Source: Enoplolaimus lenunculus
Taxonomy: Eukaryota > Nematoda > Enoplea > Enoplida > Thoracostomopsidae
Assembly (NCBI GenBank): GCA_030248215.1
Contig: JASANG010003984.1
Span: 434,001 to 498,000, forward strand
Length of the DNA: 64,000 nt
Direction: 5' to 3'
Shown here in pieces: positions 51,872 through 63,345 of this stretch. The notes beneath the pieces were generated by a model. It ran no database searches and had not been told where the DNA came from. It worked only from the letters and a program-made list of their open reading frames with translations. Made by a program: the position numbers and the translations under genes. Each line of letters starts with the position of its first letter. Position 1 is the first letter of the stretch.

Positions 51872-54114
51872 GACCCAGCTGTTTGACTGTTTGCGGGTGT
51901 TTGTATTTTGTGTATAGTTGTCAATACTTATTTGCCTAATTTGTTACTTAAATGGTAACAATTCTATTTCTTAGTCAACTGTTTGCAACGCACTTCTAAC
52001 TGTCGCATTACAACTATTTGAGTTTAAATTCGATAAAACTATATTTAGGTCGTGAAGCGTAGCCAAGGTTTCGGAAATGGGATATATCGTTGTACGAAAA
52101 TATCGAGTATTTCAGCGTAAGTAAACCTATTTCTGAATTTAGCCAAATAAATTTACAGTTTGCCTAGGTTTATAATGACATTTTAGTCACGTTTTTCGTT
52201 GATGTCAAAGCGTAGTTATCAGTTTGATATATAAATTTTATGATGTTCCTGGTATGCCGGTTTTTATTCTTGACTGACTAATCCCCTCTGAAGAAAAGTT
52301 GCGGATTGTGGTAAGTATATTACTTTTCTCACTATACTTTTCGTTTACGAATGTCGTTTTTGACGAAACCAGGTTAGTTGAGATATACGTAAGTAATTTT
52401 GTTGGCAGCTGCCGAGTCGAATTTTCTACTTTTATTCCATATTTTATTAGTGTTGTGACGTTTTTGTGCCATATCATTTTACTATGACGTAATTATTGCT
52501 GCTTATGTTGAAGTACCATATCATATGTGTATATGTATAAATGTATTTCGACGCGTAAATTGGTATGCAGCGTATTACGCTACTGTTCCCAGCGAAGGGC
52601 GTGGTTGCAGTTAAGAGCAAGTTAGCTCCATCTGCTGAATATCTCAGCTGGAATAGTTTGACATGAGCAATCTATTGCTTACTCTTAACTAACCTACGCT
52701 CGCTTTTAAATGTCAGTTTTGATTATGGTATAAGATTGTGCAGCAGTTTGAAAACGGTACCGAAATAGCTCATGTGTGCCAGTTTGTGCTGCGAACATAA
52801 TTATATTCTATTTTGTGCATATAAAACAACTTAGAATATAAAATGCAAATCGTTTGATGTTTGCTCGATTTTACAACTTGACTGCCGTTCTAACATTTCT
52901 CAGCGTATTTGGTAGCAAATTGAAGCAAACTGTTAGAATTAAAATTCGCTGAAGACGTGTCCGTAAGTTCTACGTAAAAGTTTTAACTTATTTTTCAATT
53001 TTGTACAATACAATTTTTGGCAAATATTTTGTACTGTGTAATTTTGGTACTTGTTTACTTACACTACTAACAGTTTCGCCCGACGTATGACTGGATTATT
53101 AAAATAGGTTGACGTTTAGGGTTTATGCTCAGGTTTAGTCTAAGCTTATGCTTAGAAAAATAATATACAGTGGTGTGGTGGGGGTGGCGTGGGAACTTTT
53201 GCGTTCTATCAAATAAACTATGTTACGTTAGTATGAGGCAGAACTAGACAAGTATTTTTCGTTTTTGCATAAAAGCCGTTTTCGTAAAAATATAAATAGA
53301 GATGATTACATAATACACGGTGCCTAACTGGTGGGTATTGACATCTGCGATATGAAGATCCTCATAATGTTTAATTGTGTATCAAGCTGTGGTTATATGA
53401 TGGTAAAATCTATGTCTTGTGAACATGGTTATGATATGCGTGAGAACTGTCTATGTATATAATTTTCTAGTAGTGTTTTGCGTTTATCATCCGCACTCAA
53501 CAGCTTTTCGCTTAGGCTTCCTGGGCTGTTGTAGTCGTTTTTCTGCATTAAATTTTTATGTATAATTCGTTACGAGATAGATATTATAAGTAGCCAAGGG
53601 ACAGCGTTTAACGGATTTTGGAGCGTTGGTCAGTCCACTCTACGGTGCATTGGAGCTGATACCCAACGGCTTGCAAATTTGCTTGTTTTTTAATTTTGCA
53701 GAAATAAAAAAGATTCGTTAAACATTATATAATACCTTGAAAACATTCATTTGCATTTCTTATTACTCTCCATACTGTAAGTTTTATCGGTATATAATGG
53801 TAATTGGGTACATTTTTGAATGTCAGTAGCGTAATTGTACGAGTCGAGTATATGTGAGTTCCTTCTCGCGCTCCACCGTCAAGCTGTTTGTCGAGCGAGT
53901 TGTAAGCTCCTACCGTCCTGCAGACCAGATTTGATTGGCTATTTTGACTCAATTTGAGGTCAAACTGGACTATATTCATGTGAAAAATGGTAATTTTCAA
54001 TTCGTTATAGCGGAAATGTAGTCGCGGGCAAAGTATTGAACGTAATGTGAATCTGCAATGAACACTTTACTGCGAACAGTAACATTTTTCTTCTTGTGTT
54101 TTTGTCCAAGTTTC

Positions 54115-54265
54115 GGCCCATGTAAAGATGTCTGGCGGAACTGTTTATCTGCGGGACTGCAATAGAGAGTAAGCTTATGCTTTAGAGTAATTTTTTGTTT
54201 AGGTTTAGGCGTAAGCTCACGGTTACGCTTATAGGCTTTAACGGCCCTGTTGTATACTTTGGTCC
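54115..54265. mobile_element. Family A MITE
   Basis: It starts GGCCCATGTAAAGATGTCTG and ends GGCCCTGTTGTATACTTTGG plus TCC. The core AGTAAGCTTATGCTTTAGAG and TTTAGGTTTAGGCG is typical. Confidence 0.75.
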
Positions 54266-54954
54266 GATTTTGTGTGATCTTAAATGGGTTGGAGACGTCA
54301 AAAATTTTCACTTTGTGTATTCTACTTGAACTTCTGATATATTCTGATATTTAAATTGAAATTGTGCGTAAATATATATATATATAGCGTCATGTGTGTA
54401 GTGTCATATGTTGCGTTTGTCTTGTCTGCATTTCGTACTTAATTTTTATTGTATTAAGGAATATGGTCGCCTCCAACAGATAAGGTTAGGGTGTATGCAA
54501 CATTCCAGCTTATAAGTTTTAAGTAAGGTATGTATGCTGCAGCTGAAAATTGGGAATTTTTTCTCTTGGGTACCAACCTATGTTGAAATTTTATTGGGAA
54601 CCACGCGTGAGTACATTATGCACTGCCTTGCCCGTACCTGCTAGCACTCATGGCTAACAATGATATAATTTCTTTCAGGTCTGCATAATAAATCCTCTCC
54701 TTCAACAGGGATCAGAACCAAAATATTGTAATTGTTAAGGTTTCGCAGTGAAATAGCACATCTGGGTTCTTGCTCGCTACGCTTATGAAATTTTCACAAT
54801 TATATATCACGTGGTACATATTTATGTTGTTTTAGCAAGTTTTTGTATCCGCCACTGTCTTACAACATATAGTTTAAATACCTTCAAATATTCCATGGTT
54901 AGAGATAAGACACTATATATAATCACAAAACATTTTCTGTACTTCTTGAGGATG

Positions 54955-55118
54955 CACTGCAAAAAATGGTAAGTCAAATTGACTCTCCCCGAAATATATA
55001 GGCTTTTCGGGATTACACAAACTGAGGAGTCAAATTCGACTCCGCCAGAGTCAAACGTGCGACTCAGTTAAAAACCTATTTCGGAGACAGTCAATTTGAC
55101 TCACCATATTTTGCAGTG
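54955..55118. mobile_element. Family D-type foldback (CACTGCAAAA ends)
   Basis: About 42 bp at each end are inverted copies (CACTGCAAAAAATGGTAAGT, CAAATTGACTC, CCGAAATA). The interior again pairs (GGAGTCAAATTCGACTCC). A truncated copy starts at 56232 inside a family A element. Confidence 0.8.
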
Positions 55119-55870
55119 TAACTGTAGCATAGAATTTTTTCGAATGAGACTAATGATTTTTCATTGTATTTTGGCTGAATGCTCACATAGCTAATTTTGG
55201 TTACAATAAGATTAAAATTCAAGACTCGTGATCTGATGGCCTTCATTGACTGCAGATGTTGTGACATCGAATTGGGTTTTCATCAAATTGTCTTATAATT
55301 TTGCATCTTTTATAACCGCGTATGTATATATGACCAAGCGAAATGGCTAAAACAATTAAAACTAGCGATTGAGATTCGAAGTCTTACCTTGAAACGAATC
55401 GAGATTTCAGCGGAATAATTGTGGAAAGACCTAAGGTTAATATTCATAAAAATGTAACTTACTTATTAACTGTGTGGTCTATATGACAATGTAAGTATGT
55501 ATTAAATTTGTGTGTTATTGTATGTGTCATATTCCAAATAATATATACAATAGTAAATTTAAAATGGTAAAGCGTAGTCAGGCGTGTGCTATGTTTCAAG
55601 AGGTTCGGTCTCGTGATCGCCAAAACCACCCTCATACTGAATGAGTTAATTTTATGAGAGGGCAGACGAAATTTGGATTTCGGTTTAGGCAGCAGTGAAT
55701 TTTAGGATATTAATGTCATAACCCTTCTCACATTGAGTTGCCTATAGGCAACTCAGCGCAGTGTATATACGTTAAATAATGTATATCGCACCGTGTTTAA
55801 CAATTGCAACACGTATACATAGTACTAAATTACCACAAGACGTGAGAGCCACCTCGGGCTCCAGCGTCAA

Positions 55871-55936
55871 GCTCCTATAGCTGAGTGGTGATGGTTTACG
55901 ACTCCCACTCCAGTCACTGGAGTTCGAATCTTAGCA
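55871..55936 (+). repeat. tRNA-like head, probable SINE
   Basis: TATAGCTGAGTGGTGATGG fits an RNA polymerase III A box, and GAGTTCGAATC about 35 bp further fits a B box. The cloverleaf arms do not pair well enough for a real tRNA, so I read it as a tRNA-derived SINE head. No second copy was found in the window. Confidence 0.4.
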
Positions 55937-56204
55937 TAAAAGTAGGTCTCAGGGAAAATAGAAAATATTCATGTGAGAAAGGGTTAACACCATATATACA
56001 ATTGAGATGGTATTTTAAATGCTGCTGAATTGGAACTCATCTAAGGAGCGCTTTCATGCGGATACAACCTGTTATTTGGTTTCGGAGCGAGCGTTACAAA
56101 ACCGTTTACAACCTCGAAGTGCTTGCGGATTGCGGTACAAATTCAATTCAATAAATACAGCTCGCATTAAATTTTATAATTGCTGCGAGCTATAAAAATA
56201 CTGG

Positions 56205-56412
56205 ATACTATTCCTAAGCCTATTAAGCGTACACTGCAAAAAATGGTGAGTCAAATTGACTCTCTCCGAAATAGGCTCTACAGGACTACACAAACTAAGT
56301 CGAGTGAATGAGCATATGCCTAAGCCATGCAAAAAAATTAGTCTAAAGCTTAAGCTTTTACTCTTTTCTAGTCCACAGAAAAACGTTCTGCGCCTGATCT
56401 TTACATGGGCCA
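56205..56412. mobile_element. Family A MITE with a truncated family D insertion
   Basis: TATTCCTAAGCCTATTAAGC is cut at 56232 by CACTGCAAAAAATGGTGAGT. The family A sequence resumes at about 56307 (GAGCATATGCCTAAGCC) and ends CGCCTGATCTTTACATGGGC C. Confidence 0.65.
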
Positions 56413-57954
56413 AAATAACGAAACCCTACAATCCAACCAGCAGCAAAAACCCCAGCAAGCCTTGACTATAACGACGAGATTAAGGAACAGCAGCAAAGTA
56501 TACATGATGGAACATAATCACTCCATAACAAACCACAACCGCCTATTTATTGTTTTCAAAACGCCAAATGGCGAAAATTAAGCCAATAAGCTCTTATGTG
56601 CAGGGAGTACCCCGGTGCCGACATTACCGAAAATAGTATGCAACGCCTATATTTTTGAAAAATAAGGTATAATTTTGCACATACTTACATTGTCAAAAGT
56701 TTCAATTTGTACCATGCTACATAATTTATCATACTACTGCATTTCATTGTAAATAGTGTGTTTACACCATTAAAAGCGATAAAATAGCATTAAAAATATA
56801 TTTTTTATAACTATTTTTGCTTTTGGCTCCGGTTTTTGTTATGGTTTAACTTTCCGGTTCTGGTCTTTTACAATTCTGATTGCGCCCTGCCTACGAATCA
56901 TTATTTTGTTATCACCTTTACCTACTCAGACACTTTCACTTTTGCTTTCGTTTCCAAACACACCGCGATCGAACTTAAAAAATATTCAGCTCAAATTCAA
57001 GGTCCAACTTCTCAACGCTAAATTCATGAATTGCCAGCATATATCGATAAACAAATAAAATCACAACCACAAAAATACTCACAAAATAAATACTGACACA
57101 ACCACAAAACAACGAGATTCAACTGTTATACCATCTTGTTAATACAAACAGGCATTGATATCTGAAAATTAAATTAATATCGATCAAAGCTTTCAAACAA
57201 GGAATCATGACAACTTGATTTGAATACCCTCAAGGATAGCTTGACCTACATATCTGCCAACGAAATTTAGCAACATAAACTTTTGCACTTGTTACGTTAA
57301 AATTTAGAGCTACGGAAAACCCTTCCATAAGCTTCATGCTAATAGCAAAAAAATGTTATCAATAGTTTGGAATTCATTTTTAACTTGGACTCACACACAT
57401 TTAAGTACCTATATTTAAACAAGCGTCGAAATTACGTTTCGAGGTGCGATTTACAATATGGAGTTTGAAGGCATGGAAATGTATGTTTACAGGTTGTATA
57501 TAAAATTATTTTTAATATTCGGGAAATACAATTAAAAATAACATATTAGCAAGCCCTTTGGGATCAGCTCCACCGGATCGTGGGCGTTTACAAGATCCGC
57601 ACACCGTAATCACCTATATTCCAAGACATATTAACTACTGTGTTTTTCGTTGATTTACATGTCCACGTTTTATTTATGTATAATTAATAGGTGTTACCAG
57701 TATGCTACCCTAGAGGTGGCTTGCTCTAAGCTTTACTACCAATATCTAACATCTATTTTGGTTGTACACGGAAGCTTTGAACCTTCTAAATACCAGCAAA
57801 CGCACGCGTTCGGTTACACCGAAACGTGATTGGCGTCATAGAGACATATTTTCATAAAAAAAAACAAAATAAAACATTTACGAATCAGTAAATATGACAC
57901 AAGAAACAACGATTAGATATAAAATTGAAGTTAATACTATCGATACAGCCAAAG

Positions 57955-58253
57955 GTGCGACCGGATATTTATTTACCGCATGCCGGAACCGGATAATAAT
58001 GCAATATACCATGTCAACTTCTGCACTATTTGACTGTTTGAGTCGCGCAAAGTATATGAGTACTGAATAAGAATTAATGCTTGTTAGCTTGCATTTTTCA
58101 TTTGTTTTACCTCAGCGTGTCAAAATTTGAACTTCTTGCTTTGTCCAGCAATGGAATCGCAGCAAGATATTGACGATCACAGTAAATATCAGGTACGGCT
58201 TATACCCGATACTGCATTATTTTTTGGATCGGATCCGGATTTCCGGTCGCACA
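57955..58253. mobile_element. Family G MITE
   Basis: The ends GGTGCGACCGGATATTTATT and CCGGATTTCCGGTCGCACACC are inverted. Subterminal CCGGAACCGGATAA and GGATCGGATCCGG words occur. Confidence 0.7.
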
Positions 58254-58758
58254 CCGTGGATACAACAGTACAAGATCCCTTCATACATGCGATTTGTTTT
58301 GCAGCTGCAAATTGCTTGCGCAATTTTAGCTAAATGACACCATTCAAGTTGTAATTATGAACTATCTTCGATGCAGTCAGTATTACCTGTGAAATGAATT
58401 CATACCAATGCGAACAGCCTTGACATCTATAGAGTTGCAATTACTGCAATTTGCTTTTCAAATTACCTACTCTAAAATAAAATAAAAATTAGTTTTTATG
58501 TTAAACTTTGTGAACACGATCGGAACGGACTATACGACTACGTATAGCAATTAAAAATTCAGGGTACAGACATCATTAGGCCCAAAATCAAACTTAAATT
58601 TTAAAAAAATAATTGCAAATTACAACTCTAATACCTACCACATGGAAGCGAAAGAATTAAACAATGTAGCGAAAGAATTAAACAATGTGTTCGCTCGAAT
58701 AAATGTATCAAAAAAGTATTAAAATAAGACATAACGATAACAAAGTGTTCCAGTACTT

Positions 58759-58944
58759 GGGCCCATATAAAGTTCACGGGCGGAACGTTTTTCTGTGGGA
58801 CTAGAACAGACTAAGCTTAAGGGTTAGACTATTTGTTTTCGCCTGGATTAGACTTAGGCTTAAGCTTAAGAATATGCTGATTCTTAAGCTTAGGCTTAGG
58901 AATATGCTCATAATACTGTTCCGCCGCTGTTCTTAATATTGGCC
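58759..58944. mobile_element. Family A MITE
   Basis: It starts GGCCCATATAAAGTTCACGG and ends GTTCCGCCGCTGTTC...TTGGCC. The core has repeated TTAGGCTTAAGCTTAAG and two GAATATGCT words. Confidence 0.75.
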
Positions 58945-59983
58945 AGTCATTCAAACTCGACAAATAACTTATCAACAATGCTTGCAAATTGCATTGTCGG
59001 CTATTAAGAAACTTGAACTAAAGCAACAAACCAAATTGGCAAAATAACATCCATCGCCTGCACTTCATTTATAAAACCGAAATTCGATTTTTGCAGTACA
59101 CTTTTAAGTACCCTAATGCCAAGGTTAACGTAAACGATTTGGTCAAACGAAACAATGTCAACCGGAATTAAATTTTGCAATCACATCAAACCTACCAGGA
59201 TTCAAAGTTCCGGAACCTCCGGCTTAAATTCTACCCCAGAACCGCAGGTCGAGTTTCGGCCGGAGCCGGACCTCCTGGTGTAACCTGCCGGCTCGCGGTG
59301 CTTTATAGGAGCGTGCCGCTTTACCGTGAAACAATAATAGAGTACGCTGAGGCTTTAGACACGCGTTACATTCAGGCTTAGAAATACGTTTACTCAAATG
59401 TTACACTTCTAAAAGTAATATTAGCTAAAAGTAATATTAGTTTTACAGGTGACCCAAAACATATATCAACTGGTTTTCCTATACAATATTAAAAAAATCA
59501 ATACCTAAAAATAAAAAAATACCAAAACATCATATAACCAATACAAGTAATAACAAAACACAATAAATGCTTGCACTATATATATAGACAATAGTACGCG
59601 ACACCACCGTCCGTCACATCCGTGATGTTTAGTCCTGTGTACCTACTCTGGATCGAGTACATCTTTCTAATCTTACCGTTTGGTGGAAAAGAAATAACTG
59701 AAAAACGCAACGAGCGCTCGGTACATTTAGCAAAAACCAATCAAAGATACATTAATCTTTTTCAAATCTTCTTGATTTTAACCAAATTATACTTAATAAT
59801 TAAAAATGTATTACTGTGATTTTGCTAGCGAGGCGTGTGGCTCAAACCTTCCATATTCCAGTTCCAGTGGACATCCCTGCGAACACACAAAAACCTTTAC
59901 TATTTCCAGATTTTTGAAGTATAATTGACACCAGTTTTGATCTCACGCTACTTTAACATGACATCGAGTCAGTTTCATGTTTT

Positions 59984-60130
59984 GGCCCATGCAACGATCA
60001 GGGATGGAACGTTTTTCTACGAGACTGCGATGGAGTAACCTTAAGCTTTAGATATATTTTTGTACTTAGGCTTAGACTTAGAAATAATATGCTTATACTA
60101 TTATTTCGGCGGCATTCCATTACATTGGCC
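59984..60130. mobile_element. Family A MITE, exact 8-bp TSD CATGTTTT
   Basis: The ends GGCCCATGCAACGATCAGGG and GCATTCCATTACATTGGCC are inverted. CATGTTTT lies at 59976-59983 and again at 60131-60138. This copy fixes the true ends of family A (GGCC...GGCC) and its 8-bp target size. Confidence 0.88.
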
Positions 60131-60187
60131 CATGTTTTGACACAACCAACCGCTCTTACCAGCCGAATGAGTACATAACAAGCATGT

Positions 60188-62460
60188 TTACATTGACTTC
60201 ATCAATGACTCGTGTACATATTTGTACGGTCCATTCGGTCCAAAGTCTTGAACACAATGACCATCACCACGAAGGATCCATTTGGTTGTCAGCAAGCCTT
60301 CAATGCCGACAGGACCACGCGCATGAATGCGTCCTGTACTGATACCAACTTCAGCACCTGAAACCATTAATGTGGACACACCATAAAATTTGACCAGTAA
60401 ATAAAATCATCAAATTTGGCGTTTTTTTTTGTACTCTTTAGGCTTAGGCAATGATTCAAGCAACCGTTCAGCATCGAAGCCTCTTCGTAAAGCCAAGCCT
60501 AAGAGAAATTGTGTGGAAACAGCCGTACTTTGAACCAAACTGCATTCGAAGGAAAACAAACTGGTCGGCAACATGAGACGCTAGTGTTTCCGTATGAGTC
60601 AACGTCTGATTTATGTACAATAATGACTGGCTTGCAAGAGACGTATGACTTAAATCAACCTTTGATTAAAGCCGATTTCGGACTGAACTCAGGCACCGGA
60701 ACTATGATTACACACTGACTTAAATCAACCTTTGATTAAAGCCGATTTCGGACTGAACTCAGGCACCGGAACTATGATTACACACTGACTTAAATCAACC
60801 TTTGATTAAAGCCGATTTCGGACTGAACTCAGGCACCGGAACTATGATTACACACTGACTTAAATCAACCTTTGATTAAAGCCGATTTCGGACTGAACTC
60901 AGGCACCGGAACTATGATTACACACTGACTTAAATCAACCTTTGATTAAAGCCGATTTCGGACTGAACTCAGGCACCGGAACTATGATTACACACTGACT
61001 TAAATCAACCTTTGATTAAAGCCGATTTCGGACTGAACTCAGGCACCGGAACTATGATTACACACTGACTTAAATCAACCTTTGATTAAAGCCGATTTCG
61101 GACTGAACTCAGGCACCGGAACTATGATTACACACTGACTTAAATCAACCTTTGATTAAAGCCGATTTCGGACTGAACTCAGGCACCGGAACTATGATTA
61201 CACACTGAATATTTTGACACATCTGTCATTGTCGCCCCCCGCAAACGGGGTGGGTCAACTATTTAAGAGCTTACATTTAAAACAAAAAATACATTACAAT
61301 TAATCAAATTAACAACCTCGATATCGGTTTCAATCGTTTTTAATTATCTGGCCGTACCCAAAACGTTTATAATTCATCCTTAACCTGACTCACAGCTGCA
61401 GCAGTTTCAGAGTAACATCTCAACCTGAATTAAAAAATCAGCCTTAAGTCATGTTTCTACAATCCAATTAAACTGCAGTACCTAAACGTTTGTTCTTAAA
61501 GTACACGATACCACCCCCCGTCCGACCAGCGCTCGATGATCAAAACGGAACCGACCCCTCTTGCAAAACAAACCACAACAACCGTAGGTCATAAATTTTG
61601 AACATTTCAATCAAAGCTGCTGTTCACAATAGTTAGCGACAACATGATAATAAGCTCTTTCGACGCTAAATTTAGCTGAATTTCAACAATTTTATGACTG
61701 CGTTGCGTCGCATATTTTAAGCGTAAGCTACATTATTTATTCACACCGCTAAAAATTAAAATCTTATAATTAATATTATTAGTGTAATACGGCCATTTCA
61801 AACATTTCAAACCAACAATATTGTTGTTTTACAACGCTAACAACACACAATGTCGTGCGAAATGAACCCAATTATCACAACGATTGTGGAGTATGCTTCA
61901 CGCCCGTAACCAGGTCCACGTCACCTTGATGGGGGTGGGTGGGTAAACAGTTTCCAACAGAAACATACAAGGGTATTCGATGACTTAGCAATGTTGAAAA
62001 TTTTATAGTGGGGGCACATTTCTTTTAAGTAGTTGATCCCCACCCACCTCTGGCTACGGGCCCAGGTATGCGTACGTAAGCTTAACTATTTCACCATAAT
62101 AGGGAGGGGCTAAACATTTTCAAACAAAACCATACAAGGGTTTTCGATGACTTAGCAAATTTACAAATTTTATGACGGGGACACGTTTCTTTCAACTGAT
62201 TGAGCCCCCGGCAACGGGTCCGACTGCGCCTACGGAAGGCTAATTATTCAGCAGCTACATATCGATCAGGGTTAATTAATGCTAATTTTTAAATGCTGGG
62301 AAGTATATACAAAAGCTCAAATAAGGTACAATTTAACAACTTGCCTACGATATTTAATACTTACCAAGTCCAAAGCGATAGCCATCGGCAAATCGTGTAC
62401 TCGCGTTATGAAACACACACGCACTGTCAACACTACGAAGAAATTGTTCAGCAGTTTCAG
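60188..62460 (-). CDS. ALDH18A1: Delta-1-pyrroline-5-carboxylate synthase, C-terminal end (partial)
   Basis: Two exons lie in the window: 62460-62365 and 60357-60188, joined in phase 1 by a GT-AG intron of about 2 kb. The gene continues beyond 64000 on the minus strand. P5CS is a mitochondrial bifunctional enzyme: glutamate 5-kinase, then gamma-glutamyl phosphate reductase, making P5C for proline and ornithine. The visible residues are the end of the reductase (aldehyde-dehydrogenase-like) domain. [20 protein letters not shown] and [10 protein letters not shown] plus [19 protein letters not shown] are near-invariant in the family. The protein ends [13 protein letters not shown] then LMKSM and TAA at 60190-60188. 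The upstream exon ends in phase 1 and is not in this window. Confidence 0.93.
60647..61206. repeat. Minisatellite: eight perfect 70-bp tandem copies
   Basis: The unit starts GACTTAAATCAACCTTTGAT and ends CTATGATTACACACT. Eight copies follow with no difference visible between them (8 x 70 = 560 bp). The array lies in the last intron of ALDH18A1. 70 is not a multiple of three and each frame meets stops, so it is not coding. Confidence 0.95.
61902..62062. mobile_element. MITE with GCCCGTAACCAG ends in the ALDH18A1 intron
   Basis: The left end GCCCGTAACCAGGTCCACG and the right end CCTCTGGCTACGGGC are inverted. A second, left-truncated copy follows at about 62098-62235; the two share ATACAAGGGT, TTCGATGACTTAGCAA and TTTTAT. 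Related to 13663-13839. Confidence 0.65.
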
Positions 62461-62787
62461 CTAAAATTTAAACATAACATATAGAAAAAATGTTGCACCC
62501 CTCTGCTAGAGAATTTTAAACTCTTGCTTGTAACTCATTGAAAACCCTAGAATGCCCCGTCTGGAAGTAAACACCCAGTGCCGGCGTGAAGCGGTCACCC
62601 CAAACTCCACAATTGGGCGCCTCTCCCGTTGGGCAAACTAAAAATCTATTCGCACGCCACGAAGTTTTAGTACAGTGAAACATTTTATTGGGGGCCATAT
62701 CGGACCTGTTCAGGGAGAACTATCCTAACGCCGGTCCTCGGAACATCCGTTAAGAGTGACCAGTAGACGACAAGACACAAGGTGTCG

Positions 62788-63000
62788 TATACTCAAATGT
62801 GTGTAGCACCTATCACCAGATGGTGTCACGTACTGTATAACTTTCGAACCATTCAATGACGACATTGAAAATCAGCGCTTATACCGGTTTCATTTGCTCT
62901 ACTTCTGTTCAAATATTAAGATCCGCAACTGCTGTATTTCGTAATCTTTTTATACCCTATCACTAACTGGTGGTAGGTGCTACACACATTTGAGAATATA
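62788..63000. mobile_element. Family E MITE, best preserved copy
   Basis: The left arm TACTCAAATGTGTGTAGCAC plus CTATCACCAG and the right arm CTGGTGGTAGGTGCTACACA plus CATTTGAGAATATA are inverted over about 30 bp with few changes. Confidence 0.8.
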
Positions 63001-63249
63001 AACCTAGACCTTAAATCTTAATCTAAACTTTTTATTGCATATAGCACTTCACTATATCAAACAGTTCTTCGAACTTTCAAGCCAGAAAATACACATTTAC
63101 AAAATTAGAAACCAGCAGTGTAACTTCAACATACCCATCAGGTTGCTGACCATGAAAATTTTTAAACGAAGGGATGGACGACTAAGAAAAAAAAGTTTCT
63201 ATACAACTGCCCAACCTGTGGCAAATCGAAAAATTTCCTGACCCGGAGT

Positions 63250-63345
63250 CATGGCCAAAGTTACTTTGAGCGGTGTAACTGTAATATAAACATACTTCCA
63301 AGCCTAAGCCTAAGCAAAAATAGTTTAAAACTTGAGCTTACTATG
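63250..63345. mobile_element. Truncated family B MITE
   Basis: It starts GCCAAAGTTACTTTGAGCGG and has CCAAGCCTAAGCCTAAGC, then AAACTTGAGCTTACTATGG. The right end is missing. Confidence 0.5.

Larger units (their letters stand above)
51661..60187. other. Intergenic region between convergent calsyntenin and ALDH18A1
   Basis: I recognise no gene in these 8.5 kb. The calsyntenin 3' UTR must lie at the left edge; AATAAA near 52146 is one possible polyadenylation signal, not proven. The rest holds family A, D, E and G MITEs and a tRNA-like head, listed separately, plus unassigned AT-rich DNA. Confidence 0.6.

Noticed and set aside
60647-61206. CRISPR array
   Set aside because: Copies are directly adjacent with no spacers, in an animal intron; it is a minisatellite.
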